A DNA stretch of 64,000 nucleotides. Source: CAYXTW01 sp964452645 (GTDB lineage: Bacteria; Zixibacteria; MSB-5A5; GN15; PGXB01). Below, in pieces: positions 16,515 through 24,093 of this stretch. The stretch lies in assembly GCA_964452645.1 (NCBI GenBank), contig CAYVMO010000007.1, forward strand, positions 61,074-125,073. Direction: 5' to 3'. Positions within the stretch are counted from its first letter, which is position 1; every line of letters begins with the position of its first letter. The position numbers and the translations under genes were made by a program. The notes beneath the pieces are model-generated. The model searched no databases. It was not told the DNA's origin and saw only the letters and a program-made list of their open reading frames with translations.

Positions 16515-19500
16515 CTACAAATTCTTGAGAAATGTCGCCAAGTTTATATCCTTATTCTTCAATCCCAATTTTTTGCGAATCATTTCCCGGTGTCTTTTGA
16601 CAGTCCCTAGCGTGATGAACAATTCGTCTGCGATTTGTTTTGAAGTGGCTCCGTGCCTTATTAAATTGCAAACTTCAACTTCGCGCGGCGCCAGTGTAGC
16701 ATAAGCTCTGGAAAGCCCTCCGGAAGTTTCAGCCAATTCCGCCAAGGCATCAGTAATAAGGTCAAGGTAATGTCTGTTGATAGACCCGTCGGGCTTTCCC
16801 AATTTTTTCAGAGCCGGCATTAAGACCTGGTCGATATTCTCGGCCACCTGTCTTTTTATGACGATTTTTTCTTCTTCGATATGACCAAGAATTTCCCTTA
16901 AGGCGACGTTTTTTTCTTGAAGTTCCATGTGGCCACGGTGGAGCTTTTCAAGGATCCGAATTTCACGAACCTGCTGCGTAACGATTTCGACTATTTCTTC
17001 AAGTATTCCGGCTGCCTCCGGTGTAGGCCTTTTGCCATCGAAAGGTGTATCCACTGAAAGCCAGCCTTCATATTTTTTTCCGCTGCCGATTATGGGTACA
17101 AATAGTTCATCGCCGGTTTTCCAGCCGGAATCGGATTTTGCTCCGGATTGTTTCTGAGATATGTACCGGGCCGTTTCGTCAAGGTGCAACTCCGCCTCGG
17201 CCGGAATAAAGTATGAACTGCTTATTCGATATTCTTCTCGCGTCAGGTTTCGTGCCAGCTCACCATCTGGCGCCGGAGAATTGCGGGCGGTCTGGACGAT
17301 ATTCTTATCGAGACCAATGAACCCGAGATTTGTGATTTCCCGTTTTTCGTTATGTAAAGTAAGCACCGCCCTTTTAAATAATTCGGCCTCGTATATGGCC
17401 CGGCATCCGAGATTCAGGCAGGTATCAATATCCCTGGTCTGGCGCAAATCGTTAAGAAGCCTGAGCCTGGCTCTGGAAAGCGCCTCGGCATGTTTTCTTT
17501 CACTGATATCAGTTGCGATTATTACAACCGTTCTGCTTTGGCCGTTATGTTTAATAGGCCCGATCTGGTTAATATAGTATCTGCCGCCATACTCGTCAAG
17601 CCCTCGTGCTTCGAAGTTATCGGATTCTCCTGTGCGAAGGACTTCGGTTATTTTGCCACGAATAGTCTTATGATATTCGGGACAAATGTAATCATATATT
17701 TTACTGCCGATAACATCCGCAGGCGTCCTTGAGTTGCTGGTGCGATTAATAAAAAGTACTTCACCTTTTCCGTCTACCGTCATAATATTGTGGGGGGCGT
17801 TTTCTATTAGCATACGCCACTTTTCCTCGGATTCGAGTATTGTTCTTTCCGCGTTTTTTTGTTCCGTGATATCCCGGCCAAAAACAGCCACCTGAATTAT
17901 TTTGCCGTCAGAATCGAAAACAGGATATATACTAGTGTCAAAAAACCGACCCATCCGTTCATCCTCATTTCTGACCGGTTTTCCGGTATCAATAACTTTA
18001 CGAATTTGTTGGACTCTGAATTCGCGGACCGATTCCGGCAATACACTCTTTGGTAATGACCTGTCATTATATCCGATGAGTTCACTGACACTAAAACCCA
18101 ATCTGCCGGCGGCTGTCTCGTTTGCCGCCAGGACATTTAACCCGGTATCCAGCAGGATAATCGATTCGGTGGAAGCATTCAGCAGCACGCGGATTTTTTC
18201 GTCGTTGGCGATTCGCTCTTTTACAAGAAGTTCCTGCTCCGTGATATCTATGGCGGTGACCGAAAGAAATATCGCTTTTCCGTTATCATCTTTGATTATT
18301 GTTGCATTCATGAGGACCGGAAAAACGGTTCCATCTTTTTTGATATGCCATGCTTTTTTAGCCGAATAACTGCCCTCGCGTTGGAGGGATTCATTGAGTC
18401 TATTAACATCCGGCCTTTGCTCTTCATTAATAAAAATAGACAGATTTTTCCCGATAACTTCATCAGCCGAGTATCCATGTATTTCGGCAAAGCACTTATT
18501 AACATATATTAGGTTTCCCTCCATATCGGAAATGGCCGTACCATAGCTGGCTCTATCGGATATGGTTTTGAACTTTTTTAATTCTTCCTCGGTTTTCTTG
18601 AGTTTGGAAATATCCAGAACGACGCCTCTCAAGCCAACCGCTGTACCATTTCGAACGATGGGACTGGAATAAGCCAGGACCGGCTTTCTTTGACCATCTT
18701 TGCTGAGCAAAGTATACTCGTGCCCCTCCGAAATATATCCTTCCAGCCTTTTCTGGAGGTTGGCCTTTACTTTTTCGCTTTCTTCAGGTACGAATAAATC
18801 AAGAATGTTCAACCCTCTGTCGATGTCCTGCTGGGTGCAGCCGGTAAACTCGAAACCGTAACGGTTGGTGAAGGTAATATTACCGGCAGCATCGATTTCA
18901 TAAATGGTCTGAGGCAACAATTCGGTTAAATGACGGAATCTTTTTTCGCTTTCGCGCAAAGCATCTTCAGTATTTTTTCGGTCGGTAATGTCCTGCCCGA
19001 TCGCAATGGCCGTTATTTCGCCGGAATCAGGCGATAAGATGGCTGAGTTGGTCCATAAAATCGTTTTGACTTGACCGGACCTGATTTTCAATGGACCTTC
19101 ATATGTATCGGAGGGATGCTGTCTGACCCATCCCCCGAAATCTTTAAACTTGTAAGAATGAAAGTTTTCCGGCAGAAATAAATCCGGCCATCTCTTGCCG
19201 ATTACTTCCTCTCGTTTATATCCGGTAAACCTTTCAAGTTCATCATTGAATATGGTTATCCTGGCATTTTTATCCATACAAAATATCAAGCTGTTGGCGG
19301 TCTTAAGGATTGAATGAATTAAATCCCGCTCTCTTTTTAGCTCATCTATAACCTGCTTTTGCTCGGTCAGGTCTTTGATAACGAGCAGCGCGGCGATTTT
19401 ACCATCAAATTGGAGCCGGCGTATGGTTAAATCGATTAACAGCTGCTTACCAATTTTATGTCGGGCTTCGGTCCGGTGATTTGCGGGGACTTCCTTTCCC

Positions 19501-19787
19501 GATATACAATCTGCAATGCGATTATTGATGTATAGCCGTTTTTCGGGATTAAAAAGAAAATCGATACATTTGCCCGGGAGTTCCTCGCGAGAATAACCAT
19601 AAATATGAGAAAAAGCGGTGTTTGTCCAATAAATGCTGTTTTCGATAAGCACAACCACACCGTCAGCGATTTCTTCCAGTATTCTCTTGCATTTTTCTTC
19701 GCTTTCGCTTAATATGTCTGCTATCTGTTTTTTTGCCGAGGTAAGCTCGGCAACCAACAGATTATATTTTTTATATTCATCTATCAT
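16515..19787 (-). CDS. Multi-PAS/GAF sensor with LuxR-type DNA-binding domain
   Basis: A 1090-residue cytoplasmic one-component regulator. About six PAS domains run from residues 20 to 765, recognisable by repeats such as YGYSREELPGK, TGYKREEVIGKRWPDL and HGYSADEVIGKNL, each followed by a PAC segment (VVLDISKLKKTE, VTAIDITEQE, VFGRDITEQKNAE). A GAF-like domain follows at about 770-930, then a coiled coil at about 940-985. The LuxR/GerE helix-turn-helix is in the last 62 residues (LAPREVEVCNLI, SKQIADELFITLGTVKRH). There is no kinase, receiver or transmembrane segment, so signals must be sensed inside the cell and passed straight to DNA. The target genes are unknown. It has its own terminator. 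Confidence 0.88.
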   Translation of the reverse strand: MIDEYKKYNLLVAELTSAKKQIADILSESEEKCKRILEEIADGVVVLIENSIYWTNTAFSHIYGYSREELPGKCIDFLFNPEKRLYINNRIADCISGKEVPANHRTEARHKIGKQLLIDLTIRRLQFDGKIAALLVIKDLTEQKQVIDELKRERDLIHSILKTANSLIFCMDKNARITIFNDELERFTGYKREEVIGKRWPDLFLPENFHSYKFKDFGGWVRQHPSDTYEGPLKIRSGQVKTILWTNSAILSPDSGEITAIAIGQDITDRKNTEDALRESEKRFRHLTELLPQTIYEIDAAGNITFTNRYGFEFTGCTQQDIDRGLNILDLFVPEESEKVKANLQKRLEGYISEGHEYTLLSKDGQRKPVLAYSSPIVRNGTAVGLRGVVLDISKLKKTEEELKKFKTISDRASYGTAISDMEGNLIYVNKCFAEIHGYSADEVIGKNLSIFINEEQRPDVNRLNESLQREGSYSAKKAWHIKKDGTVFPVLMNATIIKDDNGKAIFLSVTAIDITEQELLVKERIANDEKIRVLLNASTESIILLDTGLNVLAANETAAGRLGFSVSELIGYNDRSLPKSVLPESVREFRVQQIRKVIDTGKPVRNEDERMGRFFDTSIYPVFDSDGKIIQVAVFGRDITEQKNAERTILESEEKWRMLIENAPHNIMTVDGKGEVLFINRTSNSRTPADVIGSKIYDYICPEYHKTIRGKITEVLRTGESDNFEARGLDEYGGRYYINQIGPIKHNGQSRTVVIIATDISERKHAEALSRARLRLLNDLRQTRDIDTCLNLGCRAIYEAELFKRAVLTLHNEKREITNLGFIGLDKNIVQTARNSPAPDGELARNLTREEYRISSSYFIPAEAELHLDETARYISQKQSGAKSDSGWKTGDELFVPIIGSGKKYEGWLSVDTPFDGKRPTPEAAGILEEIVEIVTQQVREIRILEKLHRGHMELQEKNVALREILGHIEEEKIVIKRQVAENIDQVLMPALKKLGKPDGSINRHYLDLITDALAELAETSGGLSRAYATLAPREVEVCNLIRHGATSKQIADELFITLGTVKRHREMIRKKLGLKNKDINLATFLKNL

Positions 19788-20031
19788 ACTTAATCCCCAA
19801 CCGGATCAATAATTAACGTGCCTGGTATTGGTTGCCTATTAACCAATATTATATATGCATTTTCTATGCCTTTTTTGTAATATATAAGAAATCGCCGATT
19901 TATCAAGCATTAATGCAGGGCTTTCAGCGATTTTTTAATAATAGCACACATAAAAATATATACCCCAGAAGGCAAGGTTCGTAAATAATAATGATTTAAT
20001 GAGTTACAAAAGAAGGTCGGAATTTACCCGG

Positions 20032-20385
20032 CTATTTCTTATGGGCTGGAATTTCCCGTACTGCTTCCGAAATCAGCCCGTATTCTTCTTCATTACGGTC
20101 GATAAAACTTTAAAAAGCCCCCAAGTTTGATAGCCATTTTCTCCGGACAAGATTTTATTAAAATCTGCATAAGACGATACAGCCGTTATCATCAGCGGTC
20201 TGATCCTGTGGGCGGCGGCAAGTCCGGCCAGACAGGCGACATAATCTTTGAATTCTTTGACACTTTACATATTCATTATAGTTTTTCATTTCTAATTTCG
20301 CCGATCCAGGAGCCATGTATCTTTGCAACCTCGAGATTTAACCAATCGATAGAAGGGCGCAGAAGAAAATTCTTTTGGAAACAGC
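20032..20385 (-). pseudogene. Decayed coding sequence, frameshifted, family unknown
   Basis: Three minus-strand fragments in different frames join into a protein-like whole. The first runs about 20385-20288 (contains RPSIDWLNLEVAKIHGSWIG). The second runs about 20264-20080 (contains FKDYVACLAGLAAAHRIRPL and ENGYQTWGLFKVL). The third ends at a stop at 20032 (contains FIDRNEEEYGLISEAVREIP). The second shift falls near 20100-20115 at a short T run. No start codon is found. It overlaps the TTG at 20375 that could otherwise be taken as the start of the next gene. I do not recognise the family. Confidence 0.45.
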
Positions 20386-20419
20386 GAATTTAAACGCTAA
20401 ATTGGCGGATAATTATTTT

Positions 20420-21316
20420 ATGAATATACATTTTCCGTACATGGGTGAGGCCTTTTCCCTGATGGCCGCGATAATCTGGGGACTGGCTGTTATACTCTTT
20501 AAGAAAAGCGGGGAGAGAGTTCATCCGGTCGCGCTGAGTCTTTTCAAAAATATCCTAGCCTTTGTTCTTTTCGCCGTAACTTTGGTGCTTTTCGGCGAAA
20601 GAATAATTCGAGATGTCCCCGTTAGCCAATATGGACTATTATTTTTAAGCGGTGTCCTTGGCTTGGGAGTATCGGACACATTATTATTAAAAAGCCTTAA
20701 CCTGCTCGGGGCCGGATTCTGGGCGATTATTGCCTGCTTATGGGCACCGGCAATAATTACTCTTTCATTCATATTTCTCGATGAAAGTATGAGTTTGTTG
20801 CAACTATGCGGTGTGGCTTTAATTATTATTGCAATTCTGACAGTATCAACGAGGAAGGCCAATTTAGATATTCCCAAAGAAAACCTGCTATGGGGTATAT
20901 TTTGGGGTATTCTGGCCGTAGCCTCCGGAGCGGTCGGCATCGTTATTATAAAAAGACTTTTGGAACAATCCCCGGTTTTATGGGTTACCGAGATTCGACT
21001 TTTCGGCGGCATCAGTACATTATTGTTCGTATTTCTTTTCCATCCGAAGCGGCGGAATATTATCACGACCCTTAAATCAACCCAAAGTTGGGGTTATACT
21101 CTGGGCGGCTCGCTCATGGGTACTTATCTGGCCATGCTGGTCTGGCTGATTGGCATGAAGTATGCCGAGGCATCAATCGCTTCATCGCTGAATCAAACCA
21201 ATAATATTTTTATTTTCCTCTTTGCATGGCTGATTCTGAGAGAGCCTATAACTCGACGAAGAATTATCGCAATTATTCTTGGCGTCGCCGGCGCGTTTAT
21301 TGTGACCTTCGGCTAA
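20420..21316 (+). CDS. EamA/DMT-family transporter
   Basis: A 298-residue inner-membrane permease of the drug/metabolite transporter superfamily with about ten hydrophobic helices and two EamA repeats (about 5-135 and 150-298). Typical pieces are MAAIIWGLAVILFKKSG at the start, SGVLGLGVSDTLLLKSLNLLGAG, and the repeat-2 end FAWLILREPITRRRIIAIIL. The ATG at 20420 is preferred over the TTG at 20375, because the upstream part overlaps a decayed gene and lacks a ribosome site; ATG 20441 is also possible. Substrate is unknown. It is divergent from the LuxR-type regulator. Confidence 0.82.
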   Translation: MNIHFPYMGEAFSLMAAIIWGLAVILFKKSGERVHPVALSLFKNILAFVLFAVTLVLFGERIIRDVPVSQYGLLFLSGVLGLGVSDTLLLKSLNLLGAGFWAIIACLWAPAIITLSFIFLDESMSLLQLCGVALIIIAILTVSTRKANLDIPKENLLWGIFWGILAVASGAVGIVIIKRLLEQSPVLWVTEIRLFGGISTLLFVFLFHPKRRNIITTLKSTQSWGYTLGGSLMGTYLAMLVWLIGMKYAEASIASSLNQTNNIFIFLFAWLILREPITRRRIIAIILGVAGAFIVTFG

Positions 21317-21355
21317 TTCGTCAACCGTCCGGCACCTCAGCATTACAACAAAATC

Positions 21356-22966
21356 TTACGCTTTAGCTAATATCTGTGGGCCGGCCGCCTTAATATCATC
21401 AGCAGCCTGATCCTCAAACTGTCGGAAATTATCGACAAACGACTGCGCCAGTTGTTCCGCCTTGTGATCGTAAGCATTTTTGTCTGGCCAGGTGTTTTTC
21501 GGTTTTAAAATCTCCTTTGGTACATTGGGGCAATCGGCCGGAACCTGCAAACCGAAAATGGGATCGACCTCGAATTTGATTTTTGCCAGTGTACCTTCGA
21601 GGGCGGCATTCAGAAGCGCGCGCGTGTATTTTATCGGCATCCGCTCACCGACCCCGTACGGGCCGCCGCTCCAGCCGGTATTAACCAGCCAGCAGTTGAC
21701 TTTATGTCGACGGATTTTGTCGGCCAAAAGTTCGGCGTATCGGGACGGATGCAGCACCATAAACGGTGCTCCGAAACAGGCCGAAAAAGTCGCTTTCGGT
21801 TCGGTTATACCGGCCTCCGTCCCGGCGACTTTGGCGGTATATCCGGAGACAAAATGGTACATGGCCTGCTCAGGCGTCAATTTGGAAATCGGCGGCATAA
21901 TCCCGAAAGCATCGGCGGTCAGCATAAAGACATTTTTCGGATGTCCCCCCATTGCTTCCCGCACGGCGTTTGGAATATGACTCAGGGGATAGGCGGCGCG
22001 AGTATTTTCGGTTAATTCGGCGTCGTCCAGATCCAGACGGCGGGTAATATTATCGAAGCCGACATTTTCCAGAATCGTTCCGAATCTCCGCGTCGTGGCG
22101 TAAATTTCCGGCTCCGATTCCTGCGAAAGATTTATAACTTTGGCATAGCACCCGCCCTCAAAATTAAAAACACCATCCGGGCTCCAGCCGTGTTCGTCAT
22201 CACCGATAAGGCGCCGATTGGGATCGGCTGATAAAGTCGTCTTGCCGGTTCCCGACAGTCCGAAAAATAAAGAGACATCATCATCGGGGCCAATATTGGC
22301 GCTGCAGTGCATGGAAAGGACATTTTCCTGCGGCAGAAGATAATTCAAAACGGTAAAAATTGATTTTTTAATCTCCCCGGCATAGCTGGTACCGCCGATC
22401 AGGACCAATTTACGCTTTAGATTCAAAACTATAAAAGCCTCGGAATGAGTTCCATCGATTTCCGGGATGGCGTGGAAATTGGGCACGTGCAAAATAGTGA
22501 ACTGCGGGACATAATTTTCCAGCTCCTCCGGCTTGGCCTGGATAAACATGTTGCGGGCAAAAAGAGAGTGCCAGGCGGTTTCAGTTATGACGCGCACCGG
22601 CAGGCGATATTTCGGGTCATGCCCGGCGAAACAATCCTGAACGTATAAATCGCGCCCCTGAAGATAAGCCTGGAGGCGACGGAAGAGAAGATCGAAATGC
22701 TGTTCGGAAAAAGCGACATTTACTTTCCCCCACCAGATATTTTGTTTGTTGTCGGGATCATCGACAATGAATTTATCCTTGGCGGCGCGCCCGGTGTGAA
22801 GTCCGGTTCGAACTACGATCGGGCCGAGGTGGACAATGCTTCCCTCGCCCCTGCGAACAACGTCTTCGTAAAGCATCGGTGTATTATGATTCCAATGAAC
22901 CTTACCGAAATTGGTCAGGCCGTGATTTTCAAGGCCGTAACTGCTGAATATTCTTTTGACCGACAT
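21356..22966 (-). CDS. pckA: Phosphoenolpyruvate carboxykinase (ATP)
   Basis: A 536-residue enzyme that interconverts oxaloacetate plus ATP with PEP, CO2 and ADP. The PEPCK P-loop GLSGTGKTTLSADPNR, the metal-binding GDDEHGW, the EGGCYAKVINL segment and GITEPKATFSACFGAPFM are all present. The N-terminal arginine motif appears in GPIVVRTGLHTGRAAKDKF. Length equals the bacterial ATP class. AGGGAG lies 7-8 bases before the ATG. It stands alone between the transporter and a cupin gene and probably feeds gluconeogenesis. Confidence 0.97.
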   Translation of the reverse strand: MSVKRIFSSYGLENHGLTNFGKVHWNHNTPMLYEDVVRRGEGSIVHLGPIVVRTGLHTGRAAKDKFIVDDPDNKQNIWWGKVNVAFSEQHFDLLFRRLQAYLQGRDLYVQDCFAGHDPKYRLPVRVITETAWHSLFARNMFIQAKPEELENYVPQFTILHVPNFHAIPEIDGTHSEAFIVLNLKRKLVLIGGTSYAGEIKKSIFTVLNYLLPQENVLSMHCSANIGPDDDVSLFFGLSGTGKTTLSADPNRRLIGDDEHGWSPDGVFNFEGGCYAKVINLSQESEPEIYATTRRFGTILENVGFDNITRRLDLDDAELTENTRAAYPLSHIPNAVREAMGGHPKNVFMLTADAFGIMPPISKLTPEQAMYHFVSGYTAKVAGTEAGITEPKATFSACFGAPFMVLHPSRYAELLADKIRRHKVNCWLVNTGWSGGPYGVGERMPIKYTRALLNAALEGTLAKIKFEVDPIFGLQVPADCPNVPKEILKPKNTWPDKNAYDHKAEQLAQSFVDNFRQFEDQAADDIKAAGPQILAKA

Positions 22967-23094
22967 TCTTTTATCTCCCTTCTGATATTATGTTTTCCGC
23001 TCAATAAACAGTTATATCTTTTTTTATCAAATTAACTCTTATTTTGTTCCGGTAATGAATTCGATTATAATGTCTTCTAACAATAAAAGCTCCC

Positions 23095-23436
23095 TCATCC
23101 TTTAATCATCGTCAGAAGCATTTTAAATTTCTTTATGGCATTGACGGCATGAGGGACATTGGCCGGCATGATGACCGTTTCTCCGGTTTTCGCGATAACT
23201 GTCTTACCACCGATAACCAGTTCAACTTCGCCGTCCAAAACCTGTACGAGGGCATCGAATGGTGTCGAATGTTCGCTTAAAGCCTGCCCCTCATCGAATG
23301 AAAACAGAGTCACTGTTCCGGCCTGATTTTTAACAATCGTTCGGCTGACAACCGCTCCCTCGGAATAATCGACGAGGTCAATCATCGAGTACACTCTGGC
23401 CGGTTCCAGTTTTGTCGTATTTTGTGATTTGCTCAA
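23095..23436 (-). CDS. Cupin-domain protein
   Basis: A small single-domain cupin of about 113 residues. The first cupin motif region is LSEHSTPFDALVQVLDGEVEL and the second is MPANVPHAVNAIKKF. Metal-ligand histidines are present at both. AAGGA lies six bases before the TTG at 23436 but only a base or so from the TTG at 23442, so the shorter start is preferred. Such small cupins bind metal or small ligands; the function here is unknown. Confidence 0.82.
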   Translation of the reverse strand: MSKSQNTTKLEPARVYSMIDLVDYSEGAVVSRTIVKNQAGTVTLFSFDEGQALSEHSTPFDALVQVLDGEVELVIGGKTVIAKTGETVIMPANVPHAVNAIKKFKMLLTMIKG

Positions 23437-23605
23437 GTGCAATTCCTTTTTATCAAATTAAAAACTTCTTTCCATAATCATATTCCTGTTTATACAAATA
23501 CAGGTTTCATCTATGTCCATTCAAAAGCAAATCACTTGTATGTTTATCTGTTTTCAATATAACCAGAACATATACGAGAAAGAAAAGCTCCGATTAAGGC
23601 GTGCT

Positions 23606-23959
23606 TTATAACAAGGTATTTTTGGAGAAAGAATTCAGCGCCTCATCAATGTTCGAATAGCGTGTTAAGGCTTTATCCAGTTTCGTTATGCCAAGGACTC
23701 TCTCCACGCTTTCGGAAAATCCTGAGAATACAATGCTGCCATCGGCATTCGAGGTAGTCGTTACCGCCCAGATAATCATGGCCACCCCCTGCGAATTCAT
23801 CCAGGGAACATCCGAAAAATCCATGATGATTTTCTTTTTCCCGCGCTGGATGAAATCCTTCAGCCGATCGATAAGCGGGTAGGCATCGTAGCAACTCATA
23901 ATCTTTTCGGACAGCTTGAAGACGACGACACCGTCTTTTATATCATCTGAAAAAATCAT
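23606..23959 (-). CDS. STAS-domain anti-sigma-factor antagonist-like protein
   Basis: A 117-residue single STAS domain. It begins VVVFKLSEKI, then KKIIMDFSDVPWMNSQGVAMI, where the serine in NSQG is at the usual phosphorylation site of SpoIIAA-type antagonists. It ends with a helix (KLDKALTRYSNIDEAL). A matching kinase/anti-sigma gene is not adjacent, so its partner lies elsewhere. It sits between the cupin and the operon that ends at 24094. Confidence 0.85.
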   Translation of the reverse strand: MIFSDDIKDGVVVFKLSEKIMSCYDAYPLIDRLKDFIQRGKKKIIMDFSDVPWMNSQGVAMIIWAVTTTSNADGSIVFSGFSESVERVLGITKLDKALTRYSNIDEALNSFSKNTLL

Positions 23960-24093
23960 AGACTATTCCTATAGATAACCAATAAATAAAGCTAATCCCA
24001 TTTTAATAATTTGGCAAGTACTATTTATTTCTTATACCCGAATATGCCCATCGGGCGTCGATAAGAAAGCCGGCTTTTTTATTGAGGAGGGAA

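Noticed and set aside
20375..20419. Upstream TTG start for the DMT transporter
   Set aside because: No ribosome site, and the stretch belongs to a decayed gene on the other strand. The ATG at 20420 fits the family N-terminus better.
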